Of a stretch of DNA of 13,562 nt, positions 6,954 through 13,562 are shown one piece after another. Below the pieces are notes generated by a model. The model was not told where the DNA came from. It did not search any database and saw only the letters and a list, made by a program, of their open reading frames with translations. The DNA lies in NCBI GenBank assembly GCA_011772275.1, contig WVZU01000235.1, forward strand, positions 5,488-19,049. The letters run 5' to 3'. This stretch comes from Planctomycetales bacterium (GTDB lineage: Bacteria; Planctomycetota; Planctomycetia; Pirellulales; UBA7805). Each line of letters starts with the position of its first letter. Position 1 is the first letter of the stretch. The position numbers were made by a program, and so were the translations under genes.

Positions 6954-7055
6954 CGTTTAAGGGTATTCGGTTAAGAGGATTCGGTTAAGAGTACATTTCA
7001 TCGCAGTCTTAACCGCCACGCTTAACCGGATACCCTTAACCGACTTGCTTAACCA
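6954..7055. repeat. Seven-copy inverted array of CGGTTAAG / CTTAACCG
   Basis: Copies on one strand lie at 6954 (CGTTTAAG), 6968 and 6982 (CGGTTAAG). Copies on the other lie at 7008, 7021 and 7035 (CTTAACCG) and 7048 (CTTAACCA). Start-to-start spacing is 14, 14, 26, 13, 14 and 13, a 13-14 bp period with one empty slot at the centre of symmetry near 6998. The outer arms pair strongly: 6954-6975 matches the reverse complement of 7021-7042 at 20 of 22 positions. It can form a long stem-loop or act as a spaced set of protein sites. Being between convergent genes, it may act as a bidirectional transcription barrier or be a genome-specific intergenic repeat. Confidence 0.75.
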
Positions 7056-7195
7056 CGCCCCACAGGCCAAATAATATCGCTGAGTGAAAAAACTCCAGCC
7101 ATTGCTGGCAGCCATCCAACTCAATTCCTTTCTTCAATGGACCATTCCGTTTTCTATGTCAGTCGCTTTTTACTCACAGATTCCTCTGAAGACCC

Positions 7196-7222
7196 AAAAC
7201 AACTTCCCCGTTGCAAGGGGAG
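7196..7222 (-). terminator. Weak intrinsic terminator candidate after the MscS-type gene
   Basis: Read leftward, CTCCCC TTGCAAC GGGGAAG forms a 5-6 bp GC stem with a 7-nt loop, followed by TTGTTTT. It lies about 92 nt past the stop codon of the leftward MscS-type gene. The stem is short and the T-run is broken, so confidence is modest. Confidence 0.35.
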
Positions 7223-7313
7223 AGGACAAATCCAAACCGACGACGACGGGAACAAGTGGGGCAGGCAGGGATGGAACCTAAAAACATGCCACCCCCTGCA
7301 CGCCAGGTTCGGC

Positions 7314-9671
7314 TCAGGCAGCCTTGCCGACCTGGGAACCACCCTGCTGCGGCGCAGGTGCTTCCGGTGCTAGGACGCGAACTTCCAGCGGCCGCACGGC
7401 ATCCAGGTGAATATCGCGTTGAGGAAAGGCAATCACGATTCCGGCCTCGCGGAACAGTTCGTCAATCTTAAAGCGAACCAGCGACTCAATCGTCATCCGC
7501 CGGGTCAAGGATGTCATTTGAACCCAGAAGTTAAGCTGGAATTGAAGAGAGTTGTCACCGAATTCCCGGAACCATACGAACGGGGACGGATCGACCAGGA
7601 CCATTTCCTGCAACTTCGCCGCTCGAATCATCAGCTCCTCGACTTGCTTTGTCGGGGACCCGTACGCCACGCCTGCCATGACTTCGCAACGGACCATGGT
7701 GTCGGAGAGCGTCCAGTTGGTGACATTGTTCTCCAGAAACTTGCTGTTGGGAACGATAATTTCCAGGTTGGCGCCGGTCTTGACCCGCGTGCTGCGGGCA
7801 CCAATCGTTTCCACCGTTGCGAAAAGGCCATCCACCTGGATAAGGTCCCCCACCCGAATCGGACGTTCAGCCAGCAGGATCAAGCCCGAGATAAAATTGT
7901 TCACCACATTCTGACTGCCAAAGCCGACACCCAGGGCCACCGCACCACCCAGCAGCGTGAAGGCGGTCAGCGGCACGTTGACGATTTTTAAAGCAAATAC
8001 GGCAAACAGGATCAGCAGAGAGTAGAACAATACCGTTTGCAAGGCCGAGGCGGCGCTGGGATTGACCCCCACCCGCGGCAGGAATCGATTGCCGAACAGG
8101 CGGCTGATCACGCGCGAAAGCAGATAGCCGACGAACAACAGCACGACACCCATCACGATCTTCCTGACCGTGATCGGACGATCGTCAATCGACGCCAGTT
8201 CGTGGTTCCAGGCTTGAACGATCGCCTCGTAGGCTTGCTTGCCGCGATCCGACCAGGTTGTTGCCGGCTCGCTATCGCGCAACTCGGCCAACAGCTTGTC
8301 GTGCAGCCGCCGGCTCGCATCGATACTTGCAATCTGTCGTTCGTGCAGCATCGACAATTGGCTCAACGTCGTCTGCTGCGCACGCAGCCAGCGTGTCGTG
8401 CCGTCAAGACGCTGCGAATCGCTGTCAAGCTTCGCTTCCAGCGTTGCCAGGTCCTGGCGGACTTCGTCCACGCGAATGGTCTGCAAACGCCGTTCGCGAT
8501 CCAACTGCTCAAGCTGCTGTATGGTTTCTTCAACCCACAGCCGCCGATCTTCTCTGCTTACGCTGTGCTGCGATATCCGGAAACGACGATTCCAGCCTTC
8601 CCGCCGATCTTCCAGCCTGGCAAGTTGCTGGCCCAGCGCCGCGATGCGTTGTTGTTGAGCGAGCCGGGCCAGTCGGCGGGCCTCGACCTCTTCCAGCAGA
8701 TCTGCGGGACGCTCAAAGGCCTGGTCCAGCCGGCCGCGCGCGTCGAACCACTGCTGGTCCAGAAATTGAGCTGTTTTTTCCGCCGCCTGCAGGCTCTGTT
8801 TCAAATCCCGCTCCTGCCGCTCCAGCTCGACTAACTGATGCTCCAAGTCCTCCACCCGGAAGTGCGTCTGCCTGCCAACCCACTCGATTTTCTCTGCCAG
8901 ATAAGCAAGTTGAAGCTCGTGGGATTGTTGAGCCCGTTTTTCGACTGCCAGTTCGATTTCCCGCGTCTTCAATATTTCGCCGGCGAGGCGGGTCTCCAGT
9001 TCGGCGTGAGCGAGCGCGGCGGACAGCTGCGGGTTCCGCTCTTCATCCTTGTTCGTATCGAATGTCTCTTTCGCCTTGCGGCGCTGGCGCTCCTTTTCGG
9101 CAAGCGCGGCCTTGGCCAGGCGCACAGCTTCTGCCGTCGTGTCGACCGTCGCCTGCACCGCACCTTGACGGGCTGTCTCCGCCACCAGCTCGTCCCGCAA
9201 CTGGTCCAGCAACAGGAAGGAATAGGGCGTCGGGTCCTCGGGCCCACGAGCCCGCAGGTCCTGCAACCGCTGCTCCAGCTCAACTTTCTGCTTCTCGGCA
9301 GCCTCCCTCCGCTCCTCGGCCGCTTGCTGCTGGGCCAATAACACCTCCAACTGCTTGAGGTTGCCCACCTCGCGAGTCAGATTCTCCGTCAGCTCACCAC
9401 CCCGACTGTCCGCCTCTGCCTCCTGGCTCTCTTTGACAGCATCCAGCTGGCGCTGCGCAACGCGAAGCCGCTGAGAAATTTCCTGCCGCTGCTGTTTCAG
9501 GCCTGCGGGAGAATCCGCCGTTGGGGACACGGAAGGTTCTGCAGGCGACGCGTCAGGCAATACCGGCAGGGATAGCTGGCCAGAGCAAATAGAGGCCTGA
9601 GTTGCCGCCAGCAGGAAAATCACCAGGCAGACAACGACCCCCACGGGCAACTTGGAGATAATCTTTTTCAC
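7314..9671 (-). CDS. MscK/MscM-like mechanosensitive channel with periplasmic coiled coil
   Basis: A protein of about 785 residues. A Lys-rich N-terminus (KKIISK) and a hydrophobic core up to AATQA form a signal peptide. Roughly residues 60-470 are a long charged Gln/Glu/Arg/Leu-rich coiled coil, predicted periplasmic. Two transmembrane helices follow (GVVLLFVGYLLS and VLFYSLLILFAVFAL), then the MscS pore helix LLGGAVALGVGFGSQNVVNNFISG and the cytosolic beta and alpha/beta parts (RPIRVGDLIQVDG, NLEIIVPNSKFLENNVTNWT). The architecture is that of MscK/MscM-type channels but shorter than E. coli's roughly 1100 residues, with fewer helices before the pore. Such channels release osmolytes under hypo-osmotic shock. 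The start is unresolved: GTG at 9671 gives the neatest signal peptide, and TTG at 9680 or 9683 is also in frame; none has a clear ribosome binding site and an in-frame stop lies at 9699-9701. Stop is TGA at 7314-7316. An 850-bp gap separates it from the upstream RND gene. Confidence 0.88.
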   Translation of the reverse strand: MKKIISKLPVGVVVCLVIFLLAATQASICSGQLSLPVLPDASPAEPSVSPTADSPAGLKQQRQEISQRLRVAQRQLDAVKESQEAEADSRGGELTENLTREVGNLKQLEVLLAQQQAAEERREAAEKQKVELEQRLQDLRARGPEDPTPYSFLLLDQLRDELVAETARQGAVQATVDTTAEAVRLAKAALAEKERQRRKAKETFDTNKDEERNPQLSAALAHAELETRLAGEILKTREIELAVEKRAQQSHELQLAYLAEKIEWVGRQTHFRVEDLEHQLVELERQERDLKQSLQAAEKTAQFLDQQWFDARGRLDQAFERPADLLEEVEARRLARLAQQQRIAALGQQLARLEDRREGWNRRFRISQHSVSREDRRLWVEETIQQLEQLDRERRLQTIRVDEVRQDLATLEAKLDSDSQRLDGTTRWLRAQQTTLSQLSMLHERQIASIDASRRLHDKLLAELRDSEPATTWSDRGKQAYEAIVQAWNHELASIDDRPITVRKIVMGVVLLFVGYLLSRVISRLFGNRFLPRVGVNPSAASALQTVLFYSLLILFAVFALKIVNVPLTAFTLLGGAVALGVGFGSQNVVNNFISGLILLAERPIRVGDLIQVDGLFATVETIGARSTRVKTGANLEIIVPNSKFLENNVTNWTLSDTMVRCEVMAGVAYGSPTKQVEELMIRAAKLQEMVLVDPSPFVWFREFGDNSLQFQLNFWVQMTSLTRRMTIESLVRFKIDELFREAGIVIAFPQRDIHLDAVRPLEVRVLAPEAPAPQQGGSQVGKAA

Positions 9672-9891
9672 TTTGGACAACAAACAGGATGAGGGTGTTC
9701 AACCAGACCACCGGGCGGAACCTTCACAACCTGGTCTGCCAAAAAGCAGATCCCATCCGCCCACAGACGCTCAACAACAGCGCCGCGCGATCATAGGAAC
9801 CGCGTGGCACCAGAGCAACGGCGCTTTGGCCGTCCCCACGGACGTCCCGTGGCGAACCCCCATACCGTTTCATCAAGAACCGGTCTGGTCG

Positions 9892-10041
9892 CCAACCGCG
9901 ATGCGGTGACAGCAAAAAACCGTACGCGCCAGCCCCAGGAAGGCTCAGCCCCGGGAAGACCCAGTTCCCGCAACCCCCATCCCACCAAAAACCAGCCGCA
10001 ACGCGGCGACAGGCAACAGCCTCACGCGCAAGCCCTAGGAA
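9892..10041. repeat. 100-bp-period imperfect direct repeat with covarying hairpin
   Basis: The 50-bp units at 9892-9941 and 9992-10041 match at 38 of 50 positions with no gaps. Each contains a short hairpin: ACCGC-GAT-GCGGT in the first, GCCGC-AAC-GCGGC in the second. The outer A-T pair of one becomes G-C in the other, so both arms changed together and pairing was kept. Each unit ends GCCCCAGGAA or GCCCTAGGAA. A weaker third resemblance begins near 9799 (ACCGCGTGGC). This suggests a structured, dispersed non-coding repeat; copy number elsewhere in the genome is unknown. Confidence 0.55.
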
Positions 10042-10069
10042 AATCGAGGCGCCCAGCAAAGATGGGCGC
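10036..10069 (-). terminator. Hairpin with T-run, possible leftward terminator
   Basis: Read leftward, GCGCCCA and TGGGCGC (10063-10069 and 10049-10055) form a perfect 7-bp stem with a 7-nt loop, followed by CTCGATTTTCC. It lies about 450 nt after the RND stop and about 365 nt before the channel start, so it could end RND transcription or attenuate readthrough. The T-run is short and offset. Confidence 0.35.
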
Positions 10070-10520
10070 TACCACGGTAACGGTCTCGGGGCTAGACGCG
10101 GATTTCTCACCAATTTTTTATTGAGCAAGCCACAACAAGGCTTTGGCTGGCAAGGAAGACTACCGATGTTTCCCGAAGCGGATGGATCATCCGTTCCGCC
10201 GCAACTGGCGACCCCGGACGCGGCCAGGCACCGACTTGGCCAGCGCCCCACAGCTGACTTCTGAGAAAGCCCGGCTAGCGTTGCTGGCAAACACGCCCCC
10301 TACCATCCATTCGTCTTCTCCCCCAAAACAATGCGCAACAGAGGTTCAACTACGGCCAGCGCGACTGCGGAAGGGGTGGCCGCCCCCGCGAGGCACACAG
10401 GGTGGGAGACCGTCGCGGAAAAGGCGCCGGGGACGAAGTGCCGGGTCGCGGCAGACGGCGGGTCGCCTCGTTCACGAAATCGACCGGGACTCTTTTGCAT
10501 GAACCCCGGCCTGAGGATGG

Positions 10521-13500
10521 TTATTTTCTGCCGGCAACTTCCGGCCAGGCCGGCCGGTTCGACGCGGCCTGCGTGCCGGCCGTGCTGCCGCGGGCCGCGA
10601 CCAGCGGCGTGGTGACGGGACCCGCCGCAACCTGGCCCCCCAACGCAACCCGACCGGTCATCAGCAGGTTGAACAACGTGGGGACCAACACCAGGGTAAA
10701 CACCGTCGAAACGACCAGGCCACCCAGCACCACACTGCCCAGCCCACGGTACAGTTCGCTGCCTGCACCGGGAAACAATACCAGCGGCAAGAGCCCCAAC
10801 ACCGTGGTGATTGTCGTCATAAAAATGGGGCGAATCCGAGTGCGGACGCTGTTCAGAATCGCCTCGTCAATCGGCATCTGGTGGTCGCGGATGTACTGCA
10901 GCGAATGGTGCACGATCAAGATCGGATTGTTCACTACCGTGCCGATCAGGATCACAAAGCCCAGCATGGTTAGCACATCCAACGGCTGGAGCACGAAGAG
11001 GTTCAACAGATTCAACCCCAGGATGCCGCCCACCGCGCCCAGCGGCACGCTGAAGATAATTACCAGCGGGTACAACCACGATTCGAAGAGAGCGGCCATC
11101 AGCAAATAGGTGATTAACAGGGCGAGGATCACATTGAACCGCAAAGCCAGCCAGGTATCCCGTAGCTTGTCCGCGGTACCGGCCAGCCGAATGCGGTAGC
11201 CGGCGCCCAGCTGGCCCTCCTCCTGCAGCGGCTGGACGATTTGCCTGGCAATCTGGTCCATGGCGTCTTCCAAAGCGATCTGCGGCGGGGGCGACACCTC
11301 CACCGTAATCGCCCGCTCACGCTCGCGGTGATTCACCTGTTCCGGACCGCTGCTCAAGTCGACGTGGGCCAAGGCACCCAACGGAACCAGCTGACCCTCA
11401 GGGGTCGCCACCGGCAGAGCAGCGACTTCCTGGGTGCGATCGGCATAACGGGCTTCACCCACAATCATCAGGTCGATCTTGTCACCACCCACGTAATAGT
11501 CCCCAGCATAGGCGCCATCGATCAACGCGTCGGCCGCATACCCCAAGTCGGCACTGCTCACCCCCATCTCAGCTGCCTGGATCAGCTTGGGCCGGATGTG
11601 CACTTCGGGCGTGGAAAGGTCCAAGCTGGGGATCGGACGGGCCTGGGCGGCAGGCATCAACTCTTTGACCTGACCCAGGACACGGCCACCCAGGGCGACC
11701 AGCCGGCTGAGCTGGGGACCGGTAATCTCGATGTCAATCGTGCGACCCGCCGCCAGACCCTGTTCAAACAAGCTCGACTGCTTGGCCACCCCAAACGTGC
11801 CCGGGATACGGGAGGCGGCCTGGCGGACCAGCGGTACCAAGTCGGCCACTCGCGAGGGGTCCTTTGCCCGCAATCCCAAGAAGACCTGCCGGCCACGGGC
11901 GACGAAAAAGAAATCCCCGATTACCGGAAAATCCAAGTTCGCGGCCTGGGTGCTGTACGGATCGACATCCCAATACGGTCGAAGTTCGGCTTCCACCGTC
12001 CGACCCAGCTGCATCAGTTGATCCAGGTTGTAACCCGGGGGCGGCAAAAGAATGCCGAACACAAGGTTGCGGTTACCCGTCGGCAGGTACTCGACCTTGG
12101 GCCAGAACAGCCAGCTCAGCCCAATCGCCAGGCCGACCAGGCCGACAACTACGACCAGCTGGCGTACGATACGTTGTTGAATCCAGGCGTTGGTCCCCAC
12201 GACCAGATCGACGAATCGCTGACCCGCCAGCTCGACCGACCGGGCCAGGCCCACCGCCCAGCGGCGTAAGGTCCGAGATCCGGCAGCCGGCCCGCCGGCC
12301 TGGCCGCGGGATACCAGCCAGCCGGGCGGTCGGCCTGGCCCATGATGGCCGGAAAACAGTCTCGCCGCCGCCGTGGGAATCACGCTCATCGAAACAATCA
12401 GCGACAACGTCACCGCCCCACTGATGGCCAGGGCAATGTCCCGAAACAGTTGTCCCGCCTCTTCCTGGACGAAGACCACCGGCAGAAAAACTGCCACGGT
12501 GGTCAGCGTCGAGGCCAGCACGGCACCGGCCACCTCCTGGCTGCCACGGACAGCCGCTGTAAACGGCTGCTCACCCATCCCGCAGCGGCGATGGATGTTC
12601 TCCAGTACCACCACCGCATTGTCCACCAACATGCCCACGGCGAACGCCAGTCCGGCCAGGCTGATCACGTTCAGCGAGCGGCCCAGCAGGCCCAGGATCA
12701 GAAAGGTCCCGATAATCGAAATCGGGATGGCCAGCCCCACGACCAGAGCACCGCGGGCGAACCAGAAGCCGATCAGCACCAGGACGACCAGGCAGACGGC
12801 TGCGAACCAGGGCGAGACGAGTGCTGCCAGCAGGGCGGTGGCCAGAATGATCGGGATGGAAAACAGGGTCCGCGCGTTCAAATGCAGGAACAGCATCAAG
12901 ACGACAACCGTCAGCGCTCCGCCCACAAAAATGTTCTGGCGAACCAGGTCCATGGACGAATAGATATACTCGGTCTCGTCGTAAACCTGCAGCAGCTGCA
13001 AGCCCCGCTCTTTGAGGATGCCTTCGTCCAGCTCGCGCCGCGCCTGCCGCAGGCCGGCCATCACGTCCAGCACGTTGGCGCCGGTTTCGCGTTGAGCGTT
13101 GATGGCGATGGCGGATTCACCGAAGCGGCGGACCAGGCCGTCCGGTTTCTTGTAGTCCAGACGCACCACAGCCACGTCGCGGACGTAGACCGGACTGCCG
13201 CCACGGACCGCCAGCAACTGGTTTTCCACCTGCTGCGGGCTGCGAAATTGGCCCAGTGTCCGCACGACCCACCGTCGCTTGCCCTCCCAAAAATCGCCGG
13301 CCGAAGTGTCTTCGTTCTGGCCGCGCAATACGCGACGCACGTCGGCGATCGTCAACTGCCGCGCGGCAAGTTTTTCCGGATCGACCACGACCTGCAATTC
13401 GTCCTCCAGGCCGCCAATCACGTTGGATTGCGAGATACCCGGCACCCGCTCAAAGCGGGCTTCGATCACGTCCTCGGCAAACCGCCGTAATTTGGTCACG

Positions 13501-13562
13501 TCCAGGTCCGGCGGCAGCAGTTCGGCTACCTGCGGATGTTGCTGGACCAGCAGCCGCAGCCG
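10521..13562 (-). CDS. RND-family efflux pump (AcrB/HAE1-like), N-terminus outside window
   Basis: 1013 residues are present and the frame stays open to the right edge, so about 150 N-terminal residues are missing compared with AcrB (about 1050). The visible start corresponds to the porter domain just before the ERVPGISQSNVIGG segment. TM4 contains GMLVDNAVVVLENIHRR; the first Asp of the AcrB Asp-Asp proton pair is kept (codon 12621-12623) and the second is Asn (12618-12620), common in HAE1 relatives. The C-terminal half repeats the fold (YLLMAALFESWLYPLVIIF, GFVILIGTVVNNPILIVHH). Such pumps are trimeric inner-membrane proton antiporters working with a periplasmic adaptor and an outer-membrane channel; those genes would lie beyond the right edge. 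Oddly, the TM2-TM3 link is enlarged by about 40 mostly hydrophobic residues (about 12750-12869). The last 30 residues are a variable Ala/Pro-rich tail ending at TAA 10521-10523. Substrate unknown. Confidence 0.9.
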   Translation of the reverse strand, partial: RLRLLVQQHPQVAELLPPDLDVTKLRRFAEDVIEARFERVPGISQSNVIGGLEDELQVVVDPEKLAARQLTIADVRRVLRGQNEDTSAGDFWEGKRRWVVRTLGQFRSPQQVENQLLAVRGGSPVYVRDVAVVRLDYKKPDGLVRRFGESAIAINAQRETGANVLDVMAGLRQARRELDEGILKERGLQLLQVYDETEYIYSSMDLVRQNIFVGGALTVVVLMLFLHLNARTLFSIPIILATALLAALVSPWFAAVCLVVLVLIGFWFARGALVVGLAIPISIIGTFLILGLLGRSLNVISLAGLAFAVGMLVDNAVVVLENIHRRCGMGEQPFTAAVRGSQEVAGAVLASTLTTVAVFLPVVFVQEEAGQLFRDIALAISGAVTLSLIVSMSVIPTAAARLFSGHHGPGRPPGWLVSRGQAGGPAAGSRTLRRWAVGLARSVELAGQRFVDLVVGTNAWIQQRIVRQLVVVVGLVGLAIGLSWLFWPKVEYLPTGNRNLVFGILLPPPGYNLDQLMQLGRTVEAELRPYWDVDPYSTQAANLDFPVIGDFFFVARGRQVFLGLRAKDPSRVADLVPLVRQAASRIPGTFGVAKQSSLFEQGLAAGRTIDIEITGPQLSRLVALGGRVLGQVKELMPAAQARPIPSLDLSTPEVHIRPKLIQAAEMGVSSADLGYAADALIDGAYAGDYYVGGDKIDLMIVGEARYADRTQEVAALPVATPEGQLVPLGALAHVDLSSGPEQVNHRERERAITVEVSPPPQIALEDAMDQIARQIVQPLQEEGQLGAGYRIRLAGTADKLRDTWLALRFNVILALLITYLLMAALFESWLYPLVIIFSVPLGAVGGILGLNLLNLFVLQPLDVLTMLGFVILIGTVVNNPILIVHHSLQYIRDHQMPIDEAILNSVRTRIRPIFMTTITTVLGLLPLVLFPGAGSELYRGLGSVVLGGLVVSTVFTLVLVPTLFNLLMTGRVALGGQVAAGPVTTPLVAARGSTAGTQAASNRPAWPEVAGRK

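Larger units (their letters stand above)
6824..7313. other. Convergent intergenic region
   Basis: This 490-bp stretch separates the rightward mgtE and the leftward MscS-type gene. I see no credible gene. The first 130 bp are unremarkable. Positions 6954-7055 hold an inverted array of an 8-mer described separately. Positions 7080-7195 are noticeably lower in GC than the flanks. Positions 7196-7222 hold a weak leftward terminator candidate. Confidence 0.6.
9672..10520. other. 849-bp gap between RND pump and MscS-type gene
   Basis: I accept no coding gene here. Short open frames exist on both strands, but none has a recognisable domain, ribosome binding site or neighbour support. The stretch holds two 50-bp imperfect direct repeats exactly 100 bp apart (9892-9941, 9992-10041) and a 7-bp GC hairpin (10049-10069). 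Positions 10100-10520 show nothing I can assign. The promoter of the leftward channel gene should lie here, but I could not place it. Confidence 0.5.

Noticed and set aside
6954..7055. CRISPR array
   Set aside because: Repeat units are only 8 bp, spacing is 5-6 bp between units, orientation flips at the centre, and no cas genes are present.
9560..9671. Lipoprotein signal in the MscS-type protein (Cys after ATQASI)
   Set aside because: The residue before the Cys is Ile, which does not fit a lipobox; an ordinary signal peptidase I site after ATQA fits better.
9724..10059. 111-residue leftward open frame rich in Gly, Trp and Arg
   Set aside because: It lies across the 100-bp repeat and its hairpins, has no domain or ribosome binding site, and its sequence pattern follows the repeat. 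Treated as spurious coding over a non-coding repeat.
12342..13490. 382-residue rightward frame rich in His, Gln and Asp
   Set aside because: It is antisense to the well-supported RND pump. Its composition is what codon shadows of GC-rich genes produce, and no family is recognisable.

Overview
The window is GC-rich, densely coding bacterial DNA and looks chromosomal. The protein set suggests a planctomycete, probably Pirellulales-like: a protein kinase fused to zinc ribbons, a large periplasmic coiled-coil MscS-type channel, RND exporters, and a GshB-like ATP-grasp pair beside an N-formylglutamate amidohydrolase-family gene. The taxonomic call rests on gene content and protein style only, with no marker gene present.

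Layout. Positions 1-6823 read rightward: the C-terminal end of an MMPL/RND-type exporter (to 512), an FGase-family hydrolase (765-1550), two tandem paralogous GshB/RimK-like ATP-grasp ligases (1903-2952 and 2995-4038), a Ser/Thr kinase with four C-terminal zinc-ribbon units (4144-5436), and a complete MgtE-type Mg2+ transporter (5456-6823). Positions 7314-13562 read leftward: an MscK/MscM-like mechanosensitive channel protein (7314 to about 9671) and, upstream of it, an AcrB-type RND efflux pump (10521 to beyond the right edge, N-terminus missing). The two blocks converge on a 490-bp intergenic region holding a regular inverted array of a TTAACCG-type 8-mer. An 850-bp gap between the two leftward genes contains a 100-bp imperfect tandem repeat with a covarying hairpin.

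How the genes may work together. The FGase plus two ATP-grasp ligases form the most intriguing unit. GshB-like enzymes join carboxyl and amino groups using ATP, and FGase-family enzymes hydrolyse N-acylated amino acids or small amides, so the three could make and trim a peptide-like metabolite or tag. No glutamate-cysteine ligase lies nearby, so ordinary glutathione synthesis is not shown. The ligases are about 75% identical by hand count and share an identical 13-residue C-terminus with a Cys three residues from the end. The kinase and MgtE genes are 19 bp apart and probably cotranscribed. The leftward block is envelope-related: a tension-gated channel and a drug or lipid exporter.

No tRNA, rRNA, insertion sequence, prophage or CRISPR array was seen. 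No convincing sigma-70 promoter could be assigned by eye.
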